Part shown: one piece after another, positions 1 to 6,574 of the stretch
Position numbering within the stretch: the first letter of the stretch is position 1
Layout: each line of letters opens with the position of its first letter
Assembly (NCBI GenBank): GCA_964522305.1
Contig: CAZFVM010000059.1
Span: forward strand, 1-8,250
DNA: 8,250 nt
Reading direction: 5' to 3'
Source of the DNA: UBA1049 sp964522305
GTDB lineage: Bacteria > Bacillota > Clostridia > Oscillospirales > CAG-382
Position numbers and translations under genes: made by a program
The notes under the pieces: generated by a model
What the model saw: only the letters and a program-made list of their open reading frames with translations
The model's database searches: none
What the model was told of the DNA's origin: nothing

Positions 1-1
1 A

Positions 2-955
2 CAAAAATTGATAGATATAATTCCGGCGCAATTGGCAATATTTACAGATTGGCTTGATATACAAAAGGTTAGCGAGAATGTTTTGCTCAGAAACTTAGGA
101 GAACTTTTGCAGTCCGCAGTTGATTATTTTAATCAATGGTTAAAGACCTCTCTCGATACCTCAATTAAAGATATTTTGTCCATTGCAACAAACAGCGTAA
201 TTTCTGTGTTGATGTTTGTAATCAACTTTTTCATCGCAATAGTGGTAACAGTATATACACTAATGGACAAGAAACGACTTATAGGTCAACTAAAGAAGTT
301 CTTGGTAGCGATTTTGCCGAAGAAATCAGTAAACGCTCTTTTTGAGACAGTCCGCCACGGTCACACTGTGTTTGGAAAGTTTTTATCCGGTAAGATTATA
401 ACCTCTTCTTTTCTCGGATTAATTTCCTTTATTATAATGAGCATATTTTCAATACCCTACGCTTTATTAGTCAGCGTAATAGTTGCGTTTACCAACATTA
501 TTCCTTTTTTTGGACCCTTTATCGGAGGTATTCCCAGCGCGTTGATTATTTTGCTGACAGATGTAAATAAGGGTATCATTTTTATTATAATGATTGTAAT
601 ACTGCAACAAATCGAAGGCAACATAGTAACCCCGAGAATTTTGGGTATTCGTACCGGGATGAGCGAGTTTTGGGTAACCTTTTCACTACTGCTTTTTGGA
701 GGACTGTTCGGATTTGTGGGGATGATAGTTGCGGTTCCACTCTTTGCGGTAATAATATATATGATTGAGATGTATGTTAACGGAAGACTGGAGAGAAAGA
801 ACCTGCCTACCGATTCAAACTTGTATCTTAAGATAGACGGAGTGAACGATAGCGGTTTGATAATATCAAACGAGGACTCCAAGCCTCAATCTTTAGAGCA
901 TAAAAAACCGTTTTTCAAGTCTTTTTTGAATCGCTTTAAAAGCAAGAAAAAGTAA
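2..955 (+). CDS. AI-2E family membrane transporter, 5'-truncated by window edge
   Basis: This is an integral membrane protein of the AI-2E/PerM/YtvI family (Pfam AI-2E_transport type). Members are predicted exporters or permeases; some have been linked to autoinducer-2 export or sodium/proton exchange, so the substrate here is unknown. The frame is open to the left edge, and the first start-like codon (TTG at 8) has no ribosome site in view. The visible 315 residues are shorter than the usual 350-400, so the N-terminal membrane segments are probably missing. Numbered from that TTG, hydrophobic segments lie near residues 60-84, 130-160, 162-184, 188-202 and 222-255. Family hallmarks are IPFFGPFIGGIPS (165-177) and EGNIVTPRILG (203-213). 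The soluble tail (about 256-315) is charged and ends in a lysine-rich stretch, presumably cytoplasmic. The gene converges on the minus-strand operon and shares a terminator hairpin with it. The family call is confident; the transported compound is not. Confidence 0.9.
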   Translation, partial: QKLIDIIPAQLAIFTDWLDIQKVSENVLLRNLGELLQSAVDYFNQWLKTSLDTSIKDILSIATNSVISVLMFVINFFIAIVVTVYTLMDKKRLIGQLKKFLVAILPKKSVNALFETVRHGHTVFGKFLSGKIITSSFLGLISFIIMSIFSIPYALLVSVIVAFTNIIPFFGPFIGGIPSALIILLTDVNKGIIFIIMIVILQQIEGNIVTPRILGIRTGMSEFWVTFSLLLFGGLFGFVGMIVAVPLFAVIIYMIEMYVNGRLERKNLPTDSNLYLKIDGVNDSGLIISNEDSKPQSLEHKKPFFKSFLNRFKSKKK

Positions 956-972
956 ACCGTTTAATAACAAAA

Positions 973-1002
973 AAGAGCATTTTGCATACGCAAAATGCTC
1001 TT
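973..1002. terminator. Bidirectional intrinsic terminator between convergent genes
   Basis: A perfect 13-bp inverted repeat (973-985 with 990-1002) closes a 4-nt loop (ATAC). It starts 17 nt after the stop of the AI-2E gene and 3 nt after the stop of the minus-strand YihY gene. An A-run at 969-974 supplies a U-tract for minus-strand transcripts. In the plus direction the stem is followed by a T-rich stretch (1001-1012). The placement between two converging genes fits a shared terminator. The minus-strand direction looks the stronger of the two. Confidence 0.85.
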
Positions 1003-1005
1003 GAT

Positions 1006-1824
1006 TTATTTGTCGCCGTTTTTATACCATAGATTTATTTCGGCACCGATAAACAATATATACATACAGATATAAAGCCAAAGCATAAGCAAAATTATGG
1101 CGGTTATACTTCCGTACAAGTTCGAATAGTTAGAGAAATTATCTATATAAAAAGAAAACAAAACCGAGAACAGCATCCATCCTATAGCAGAAAAAACAGC
1201 CCCCGGTAATTGATAAAAGAAAGAAAGCTTGCCCGTGGGTAGTGCTTTATAAATAATAGTAAAAAACAAAACTAAAATGCAAAACCCTATCAAGTATCTA
1301 AGGGACACAATCAAAAAAGCGAGAGCATAGTAAGAAGAAAATTTGGACTCAACCAAGTCAAGTATACGATTGCCAAAGACCAACAAAACCATTGTAATTG
1401 TTATACTTATAACAAAGGAAAGGGTATAAAACACGGACACAAGTTTTATTTTTAGATAACCTCGATTTTCATCGTTTTCATATACCGAATTCAGTCCGCC
1501 GATAACCGACACAACTCCTCTGGAAGCCGACCACAAAAGCACAACTCCCGACACAATGGTTAGGGTGCTCGAAGAACCGGCTTTAAGCTCCAACACAATG
1601 TCAGAGAAGAAGCTGCCTAAGTTCTCCGGCATAAAGTCTGTCATAAAAGAAAATATCTGGTCGTGTTCGAAGGGTAAATATCTGGTCAAGGACAAAATCA
1701 AAATCAAAAATGGAAAGATAGAAAAAATAATAAAAAAGGCACTTTGAGCGGAATAGGCTCCTACCTTATGTAAAGAAAGGTTTTTTAGAATATGTTTTAT
1801 CAAGTCCTTGATTTTCTTAACCAT
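1006..1824 (-). CDS. YihY/BrkB-family inner membrane protein
   Basis: A 272-residue polytopic membrane protein of the YihY/virulence factor BrkB family. Relatives were once mislabelled ribonuclease BN; that activity belongs to another protein, and the true role of this family is unsettled. Supporting motifs are the N-terminal GAYSAQSAFFIIFSIFPF (22-39), the central LLWSASRGVVSVIGGLNSVY (96-115), YKALPTGK (192-199), and the C-terminal NLYGSITAIILLMLWLY...GAEIN (235-264). About six hydrophobic segments are visible. I chose the ATG at 1824 because AGAAGGA sits 8 nt upstream. An in-frame ATG at 1878 would add 18 residues and overlap the ATPase gene by 20 nt, but it has only A/T-rich sequence before it. 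The gene lies 34 nt downstream of the P-type ATPase on the same strand with no terminator between, so co-transcription is likely. The hairpin at 973-1002 ends the unit. Confidence 0.92.
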   Translation of the reverse strand: MVKKIKDLIKHILKNLSLHKVGAYSAQSAFFIIFSIFPFLILILSLTRYLPFEHDQIFSFMTDFMPENLGSFFSDIVLELKAGSSSTLTIVSGVVLLWSASRGVVSVIGGLNSVYENDENRGYLKIKLVSVFYTLSFVISITITMVLLVFGNRILDLVESKFSSYYALAFLIVSLRYLIGFCILVLFFTIIYKALPTGKLSFFYQLPGAVFSAIGWMLFSVLFSFYIDNFSNYSNLYGSITAIILLMLWLYICMYILFIGAEINLWYKNGDK

Positions 1825-1832
1825 TTGTAGAG

Positions 1833-1839
1833 TCCTTCT
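1833..1839 (-). promoter_or_regulatory. Ribosome binding site deciding the YihY start
   Basis: On the minus strand this reads AGAAGGA and lies 8 nt before the ATG at 1824. No comparable purine-rich site precedes the upstream in-frame ATG at 1878, so translation most likely begins at 1824. Confidence 0.75.
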
Positions 1840-1858
1840 TATGAGTTGTCCGGGGGTT

Positions 1859-4264
1859 TTAAGTGCGCTTTTTTGCATAAAACAGTTTATAAAAAATCAA
1901 ACGCAGCATCCTAAAAGATAGTATACAGATTAAGGTCGCAACAGCCAAAGTAATCAATGCATTTTGCGACAGCGGATATATTTCGAACAAATTACCAAAA
2001 CCAAATATGCCCAAAGCAAAGAGGCCGGACATGGTAGCAAACAACAACACTCTGACGAAATCCAGCGGAAGGGCAATAAACAACACTCCCAACAAAGCGG
2101 TTATACCGGTGACCAAAACGCTTAGAGTAGAAGTTTCATTTGCAGAGAGTCCATATACGACACCCATTATATAAATAACTATAATACCTATAACAACTGT
2201 ACCGCCGGTGGGAGCGGCTTTTATCAATACATTGTCTATAAACTTGCCTTTAACCCTCTCCTTATTAGGTTGGAAAGCAAGGAAAAACGCAGGCATTCCA
2301 ATTGTCACACCGGATATCAGCGATAATTGTATGGGACTGAAGGGGTAGGGAGTATTGAGAAAAATAAAAATCAAGGTCAAGAGTGCCGAGTATATTGTTT
2401 TTACAACAAAGAGAGAGGCAGAGCGCTGAATATTATTGATTGCCATTCTGCCCTCTTCTATAATACCGGGTACGGTTTCAAAGGAGGAATCAAGCAACAA
2501 AATATCTGCTACGTTTTTAACAGCGTCGGTGCCCTGTGCTACCGATATTGCACAGTCTGCTTCCTTCATTGCCAACACATCATTTACTCCGTCTCCGGTC
2601 ATGGTAACCACATGACCGTTTGCTTTAAGAGCGTTTATTAACCCCTGTTTTTGTACCGGAGATGCCCTTCCAAAAATGACATAGTCTTCAACAATATCTT
2701 CAAAATCATCGTCTTCGGAATAAAGGGACATATCTATAGCCCTATCACTATCGGGTACTCCTACGCTCTTTGCGATACCTGATACGGTTATATGATTATC
2801 CCCGGAGATTAGCTTAATTTTTACATTTTTATCCAAAAAATAATCTATGGTTTCTTTTGCATTTTCTCTAATAGATTCATTGAGGTACAACAAGGCGATT
2901 GCTGTTCTGTCTTGAGGCAATCTACTGTTTTCTATTGTCGACTTTGTTTTTGACAGACACAAGACCCTATGACCGGACATATTATCCAAAACAGTATTTC
3001 GCAAATCTTTTTCGATATTACTTATTACAACCTCGGGAGCTCCCAAAATATAGGTTTGCCCGGTTTCCAGGGTAACCGCTCCCCATTTTCTTTTTCCGGA
3101 AAAGGGAACAACAGTACTCACGGCTTCACTTTTTAAAGATTCTATGCCGGTGAGGTATTTGCCTATTGCCTGCATGGTGAAATTCTGCTCGATATTTTGA
3201 TGCAGCATATTTAAAGCTAAGTTTATTTCCTCATTGTCGGTTTTTCCCAATGTTGACACTTCGTTTATTTCAAAAACTCCGGTGGTCAAAGTGCCGGTTT
3301 TGTCAAAGCATACAACATCGGTACGGGCAAGCATTTCGACACTGTATAGCTCATTTACCAACACTTTTCTTTTGGCAAGCTTTACTACAATCACGGCAAA
3401 GACCGTACTGGTCAGCAATATCAGTCCTTCGGGAATCATACCTATCATTGCAGCCACCGTATGTTCTATGGCTTTTACATGGGATATACCGGGTATAGAA
3501 TATTCCCGTAGGAAGAAGATGGTGCCCAAAGGTATAATCACAAAGGATATAACTCTAATAATATTTCTAAGGCTTTTTACAATATCCGAGACTCGGGTTT
3601 TTATTTTTTTCGCTTCCAGAGTAATTCCATACGAGATATTGTCTTCGCCCACGGCATCGGCTATGGCAAAGCAGGAGCCGGCGGAGATAAAACTGCCGGA
3701 ATACATATAGTCTCCTTTTTTTAGGTTTAGCGGCTCGCTTTCCCCTGTAATAAAAGACTGATTTACTTCACATTCTCCCCTTAGGATTTTACAATCCGCC
3801 ATTACTTGATCTCCGGGAACAAAAGCAATAATATCATCCAACACAATTTCTCTGCTTTTTATCTGTTGTTCTTTTTTGTCTCGAATAACGGTTACCGACG
3901 CTTCGGAGAAAAGAGACAACCTATCTGTGGCTTTTTTTGCTCTAATTTCCTGAACAACATCAATAAGAAAATTAGAAACAACAATCACCATAAAGAGCAT
4001 GTTTTTATAAGAACCTACAACTGCCAAAATCAAAGCCAATCCTATATTGAGCAAGTTAAATAGGGTAAACAAGGAATCTTTAAAGATAGTAAAGATGCTT
4101 TTAGTCGGAGGGTTGGCATCTACATTAATCATACCTTGTTTTATCCTTTCCTCCACTTGCTTTGCAGTCAAACCGCTAGCGATAGAGGGATAATATCTCG
4201 GTACATCTTGAAGAGGTTTCTTTTTAAAAAACCGTCTCGGTGTTTTTATAGTCCTTTTGGCCAT
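1859..4264 (-). CDS. CtpE/CaxP-like P-type cation-transporting ATPase
   Basis: An 801-residue P-type ATPase that would use ATP to move a cation across the cell membrane through a phospho-aspartate intermediate. Motifs in order: a short soluble N-terminus with no CXXC metal-binding domain; M1-M2 at about 60-103; actuator domain with PGD (150-152) and TGES (173-176); M4 motif IPEGL (277-281); phosphorylation site DKTGTLTTG (321-329, Asp321); nucleotide-binding region with a KRKWGAV-type segment (391-397); SGDN (487-490); hinge TGDGVND (556-562); then about six C-terminal membrane segments (613-795). The PEGL in M4, the NELYSVEMLARTDVVCFDKTG run and the lack of a CPC motif point away from heavy-metal pumps. 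They point towards the group containing mycobacterial CtpE and pneumococcal CaxP, which are linked to calcium transport. Length is close to CtpE (about 800). AAGGA lies 11 nt before the ATG at 4264. Calcium as substrate is inferred from family resemblance only. Confidence 0.95.
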   Translation of the reverse strand: MAKRTIKTPRRFFKKKPLQDVPRYYPSIASGLTAKQVEERIKQGMINVDANPPTKSIFTIFKDSLFTLFNLLNIGLALILAVVGSYKNMLFMVIVVSNFLIDVVQEIRAKKATDRLSLFSEASVTVIRDKKEQQIKSREIVLDDIIAFVPGDQVMADCKILRGECEVNQSFITGESEPLNLKKGDYMYSGSFISAGSCFAIADAVGEDNISYGITLEAKKIKTRVSDIVKSLRNIIRVISFVIIPLGTIFFLREYSIPGISHVKAIEHTVAAMIGMIPEGLILLTSTVFAVIVVKLAKRKVLVNELYSVEMLARTDVVCFDKTGTLTTGVFEINEVSTLGKTDNEEINLALNMLHQNIEQNFTMQAIGKYLTGIESLKSEAVSTVVPFSGKRKWGAVTLETGQTYILGAPEVVISNIEKDLRNTVLDNMSGHRVLCLSKTKSTIENSRLPQDRTAIALLYLNESIRENAKETIDYFLDKNVKIKLISGDNHITVSGIAKSVGVPDSDRAIDMSLYSEDDDFEDIVEDYVIFGRASPVQKQGLINALKANGHVVTMTGDGVNDVLAMKEADCAISVAQGTDAVKNVADILLLDSSFETVPGIIEEGRMAINNIQRSASLFVVKTIYSALLTLIFIFLNTPYPFSPIQLSLISGVTIGMPAFFLAFQPNKERVKGKFIDNVLIKAAPTGGTVVIGIIVIYIMGVVYGLSANETSTLSVLVTGITALLGVLFIALPLDFVRVLLFATMSGLFALGIFGFGNLFEIYPLSQNALITLAVATLICILSFRMLRLIFYKLFYAKKRT

Positions 4265-4305
4265 AGGGTAAAATATCCTTTTTGTAATAGATTGGCAATA
4301 TAATT

Positions 4306-4334
4306 ATTATACAGGAATTGAAAGAGAAATGCAA
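4306..4334 (-). promoter_or_regulatory. Predicted sigma-A promoter for the ATPase-YihY operon
   Basis: Read on the minus strand, TTGCAT (4329-4334) is followed by a 17-nt spacer and a perfect TATAAT (4306-4311). Transcription would start near 4300, leaving a leader of about 35 nt before the ATG at 4264. The -10 is consensus and the -35 is weak. The -35 directly abuts that of the rightward promoter. Confidence 0.65.
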
Positions 4335-4363
4335 TTGACCTTTAACGGCTTACATGCTATAAT
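4335..4363 (+). promoter_or_regulatory. Strong sigma-A promoter for the 157-aa membrane protein (and possibly guaB)
   Basis: TTGACC (4335-4340), a 17-nt spacer and TATAAT (4358-4363) form a near-consensus vegetative promoter. A TGC immediately before the -10 (4355-4357) adds an extended -10 element. The start point would be near 4370, giving a leader of about 60 nt to the ATG at 4429. This is the best promoter in the window. With no terminator visible after the 157-aa gene, it could also feed guaB and the gene beyond. Confidence 0.8.
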
Positions 4364-4377
4364 AAAAAATAAAAATC

Positions 4378-4418
4378 ACGGCTTTCCTTCTTTGTTTTCT
4401 CGATAGTATTACAGCCGT
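4378..4418 (+). repeat. Inverted repeat in the leader of the 157-aa gene
   Basis: ACGGCT (4378-4383) is the reverse complement of AGCCGT (4413-4418), leaving a 29-nt loop. The right arm ends one base before the GGAGG ribosome site (4420-4424). Another copy of ACGGCT lies in the promoter spacer (4345-4350), and another just inside the gene (4482-4487). The stem is only 6 bp, so it may be chance. If real, it could be an operator or an element limiting access to the ribosome site. Confidence 0.3.
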
Positions 4419-4428
4419 TGGAGGCACA

Positions 4429-4902
4429 ATGATTTTACACGGATTTTATACCGAATCGGAGTTAATTCGTCGTTTTGACGAACGGCTAAGTCCGGCAAGA
4501 TATGCGGGTAACGACGATGTAATGGATTTGAAATTCGTGGGTACTCGCCGAGGGAACAAGATTAAGCTGTTCCGCAGGTCAGGCACCTCCGGATTGTTTT
4601 TCTCTTCGGTCTTTAGGGGTCAGATAGTCACAGAAGACAAAAGAGCTATTATAAAGGGCTATTTTACAAAGAGTATAGCCGATTATTTTTTGTCCGCCTT
4701 TTGGCTGGGATTTGTATATATAATATTTCAATCGGCAAAGCAGCGGGGCACCACCATGTCTACTGCAAATTTCCTGGCAGGTGCTTCCATTTTAGCGGTA
4801 ATCCTACTTTTGAGAACCGGTAAGAAGACAAAGAAAGAATATATTGAAGTCCTTCTTGATGTTACAGGGCGTCAATCGGACAAAGACAACGCAGAAGTAT
4901 AA
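4429..4902 (+). CDS. Small two-segment membrane protein of unknown function
   Basis: I do not recognise this 157-residue protein. The start is well supported: GGAGG (4420-4424) lies 4 nt before the ATG, behind a near-consensus promoter. The N-terminal 82 residues are soluble, rich in charged residues and probably beta-strand forming, with a VFRGQIV...IIKGYF segment (61-79). That alternating pattern resembles small membrane-anchored beta domains seen in other Firmicutes, but this is only an impression. Two likely membrane helices follow at about 83-101 and 112-129, separated by a short polar turn (QSAKQRGTT). The tail (130-157) is basic then acidic, with a KKTKK run just after the second helix. 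By the positive-inside rule both termini would be cytoplasmic. The gene is divergent from the ATPase operon and lies 95 nt upstream of guaB on the same strand. No function is assigned. Confidence 0.85.
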   Translation: MILHGFYTESELIRRFDERLSPARYAGNDDVMDLKFVGTRRGNKIKLFRRSGTSGLFFSSVFRGQIVTEDKRAIIKGYFTKSIADYFLSAFWLGFVYIIFQSAKQRGTTMSTANFLAGASILAVILLLRTGKKTKKEYIEVLLDVTGRQSDKDNAEV

Positions 4903-4937
4903 CAAATACCTTAAGAATATATATCACGGTCGTTTTG

Positions 4938-4982
4938 CCGACAGGGCGACAGTGAACAAAAAATCCACAAAACAGCTGTCGG
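4938..4982 (+). repeat. Repeat-containing leader upstream of guaB
   Basis: CCGACAG (4938-4944) can pair with CTGTCGG (4976-4982), a 7-bp stem with a 31-nt loop. A second copy of CGACAG (4947-4952) could pair with the same right arm through 6 bp and a 23-nt loop. The right arm ends 5 nt before the GGTGG ribosome site of guaB, so the two alternative pairings would lie next to the translation start. No recognisable purine or PRPP riboswitch core is present. The elements are short, and a regulatory role is speculative. Confidence 0.35.
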
Positions 4983-4987
4983 GGATT

Positions 4988-4992
4988 GGTGG
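4988..4992 (+). promoter_or_regulatory. guaB: Ribosome binding site deciding the guaB start
   Basis: GGTGG lies 5 nt before the ATG at 4998. The in-frame TTG at 4986 has only a GGGGA directly abutting it, too close to act as a Shine-Dalgarno site. Family N-termini also begin at about the MFVSFEEKF position. Confidence 0.7.
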
Positions 4993-4997
4993 TTTAT

Positions 4998-6473
4998 ATG
5001 TTTGTTTCTTTTGAAGAAAAGTTTTCCAAACAAGGTTTTACCTATGATGATGTATTGTTGTTACCTGCCGAGAGCCAAGTATTGCCCTCCGATGCAGACA
5101 CCGTAACCAAGCTTACCTCTCGCATTACTCTCAATATTCCTTTGATGACCGCCGCAATGGACACGGTAACCGAGTCCCGTATGGCTATTGCCATGGCGCG
5201 GGAGGGGGGGATAGGTATAATCCATAAGAACATGTCCATAGAAGACCAGGCAGATCAGGTAGAAAGGGTAAAACGAAGCGAGAACGGTGTTATTACCAAT
5301 CCTTTTTATTTGAGCCGGGATCACTATGTTTATGACGCCTGTGACCTTATGTCCAAGTACAGGATATCCGGGATTCCCATTTGCGACGGCACCAAGCTGG
5401 TGGGTATCATTACCAACAGAGATATTCGATTCTTAGAGTCATATGATATAAAGATAGACGATGTTATGACCAAGGAGAATCTTATAACCGCCAAGACCGG
5501 TACCACTTTAGAAGACGCCCAACAGATTCTCAGAGCTCACAAGATCGAAAAACTCCCCTTGGTCGACGACGAAGGGAATCTTAAGGGGCTTATAACTATC
5601 AAAGATATCGAAAAGACCAGGAAATATCCCTATTCTGCCAAGGATTCCTTGGGAAGATTGCTGTGCGGAGCGGCAATCGGGGTTGGCGGAGATGTGCTGG
5701 GTAATGTAGAAAAGCTTATCAAAGCAGAGGTTGATGTATTAGTATTAGACTCCGCCCATGGTCACTCTGCCAACATCATTAATACCCTAAAGAGCATAAA
5801 AGATGCTTTCCCGACGGCACAGGTTATTGCCGGGAACATCGCGACAGGAGAGGCAGCAGAGGCACTTATAAAGGCAGGAGCAGACGCTTTGAAAGTTGGA
5901 ATTGGGCCCGGTTCGATTTGCACCACCAGGGTGGTTGCAGGTATAGGTGTTCCCCAAGTAACTGCAATATTTGATGTTGCAACCGTGGCAGCAGCTAAGA
6001 ATATCCCGGTTATCGCCGACGGAGGGGTAAAGTTTTCCGGTGATATTGTCAAGGCTATAGCAGCAGGAGCGGATGTTGTAATGGTAGGGTCTTTGGTTGC
6101 AGGTTGTGAGGAAGCACCGGGGGAGCTCGAGATCTATCAAGGTCGTCAGTTTAAGACCTACAGAGGCATGGGCTCAATTGCCGCAATGCAAAGAGGGTCC
6201 AAAGACAGATATTTCCAGACCGACTCCAAGAAGTTAGTCCCGGAAGGAGTAGAGGGCAGGGTAGCCTATAAGGGACTTTTGTCCGAGACTATATTTCAGT
6301 TAGTCGGCGGGCTTCGAAGCGGTATGGGTTACTGCGGAACAGCCGGCATTGCCGATTTAAAGCAAAACGGTCGTTTTATAAGGATTACCGGCGCGGGTCT
6401 CAAAGAGAGTCATCCCCATGATGTTTATATAACTAAGGAAGCACCAAACTACAGTTTCAACCCCAACGCATAG
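4998..6473 (+). CDS. guaB: IMP dehydrogenase
   Basis: Cytoplasmic, NAD-dependent IMP dehydrogenase, which oxidises IMP to XMP, the committed step towards GMP/GTP. The 491 residues match the usual bacterial length. The TIM barrel starts with FTYDDVLLLP (14-23) and is interrupted by a Bateman module of two CBS domains (about 96-150 and 155-210), which in many bacterial enzymes bind purine nucleotides and set allosteric control. Catalytic features are complete: NAD-side DSAHGHS (251-257), the active-site loop GPGSICTTR (303-311) with nucleophile Cys308, phosphate-binding DGG (341-343), GMGSIAAM (390-397), and the mobile-flap Arg-Tyr pair (Arg404-Tyr405). I start at the ATG at 4998 because of its ribosome site and family alignment. 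The gene sits 95 nt after the small membrane protein gene with no terminator between. No clear promoter of its own was found, so it may be read from the promoter at 4335. No truncation or missing key residue was seen. Confidence 0.98.
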   Translation: MFVSFEEKFSKQGFTYDDVLLLPAESQVLPSDADTVTKLTSRITLNIPLMTAAMDTVTESRMAIAMAREGGIGIIHKNMSIEDQADQVERVKRSENGVITNPFYLSRDHYVYDACDLMSKYRISGIPICDGTKLVGIITNRDIRFLESYDIKIDDVMTKENLITAKTGTTLEDAQQILRAHKIEKLPLVDDEGNLKGLITIKDIEKTRKYPYSAKDSLGRLLCGAAIGVGGDVLGNVEKLIKAEVDVLVLDSAHGHSANIINTLKSIKDAFPTAQVIAGNIATGEAAEALIKAGADALKVGIGPGSICTTRVVAGIGVPQVTAIFDVATVAAAKNIPVIADGGVKFSGDIVKAIAAGADVVMVGSLVAGCEEAPGELEIYQGRQFKTYRGMGSIAAMQRGSKDRYFQTDSKKLVPEGVEGRVAYKGLLSETIFQLVGGLRSGMGYCGTAGIADLKQNGRFIRITGAGLKESHPHDVYITKEAPNYSFNPNA

Positions 6474-6522
6474 CAATAGTTGCGTTTTGATATAAAAAGT
6501 CACCATTGCGGAGATTTGGAGA

Positions 6523-6545
6523 GCAGGATTTGATACCCTGCAGGG
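6523..6545 (+). repeat. Small overlapping palindromes between guaB and the dockerin gene
   Basis: CCCTGCAGGG (6536-6545) is a perfect 10-bp palindrome. GCAGG (6523-6527) can also pair with CCTGC (6537-6541) across a 9-nt loop. No T-tract follows, so it is not a convincing terminator. It is the only structure seen in the 101-nt gap, which also lacks a credible promoter. It could be an operator, a weak processing site, or chance. Confidence 0.25.
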
Positions 6546-6563
6546 CACTGTTTAACAGACAAA

Positions 6564-6567
6564 GAGG
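6564..6567 (+). promoter_or_regulatory. Ribosome binding site deciding the dockerin-protein start
   Basis: The purine run AAAGAGG (6561-6567) lies 7 nt before the ATG at 6575, and that ATG opens directly into a signal peptide. An in-frame TTG at 6506 would put 23 polar residues ahead of the signal peptide and has no ribosome site. Confidence 0.8.
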
Positions 6568-6574
6568 TATTATT

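Noticed and set aside
457..882. 141-codon minus-strand frame inside the AI-2E gene
   Set aside because: It is antisense to conserved family motifs and has no supporting start context; a shadow frame.
1825..1878. In-frame ATG at 1878 as the YihY start, giving 18 more residues
   Set aside because: It has no Shine-Dalgarno site and would overlap the ATPase gene by 20 nt, whereas the ATG at 1824 has AGAAGGA at 8-nt spacing.
3234..3710. 158-codon open frame on the plus strand inside the ATPase gene
   Set aside because: It is fully antisense to a well-conserved P-type ATPase coding region, has no family resemblance, and is a shadow of that gene's codon pattern. The same applies to plus-strand frames at 2327-2641 and 3806-4063.
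4986..4997. TTG at 4986 as the guaB start
   Set aside because: The only purine run abuts the TTG directly, while the ATG at 4998 has GGTGG at 5 nt and matches family N-termini.
4903..4997. Purine (guanine) or PRPP riboswitch upstream of guaB
   Set aside because: The gap is short and lacks the conserved core sequences of those riboswitches. Only short inverted repeats are present.
5762..6140. Minus-strand open frames inside guaB
   Set aside because: They lie opposite the conserved catalytic region of guaB and have low-complexity translations with no recognisable motif.
6506..6574. TTG at 6506 as the dockerin-protein start
   Set aside because: It would bury the signal peptide behind 23 polar residues and has no ribosome site. 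The ATG at 6575 has a good one.
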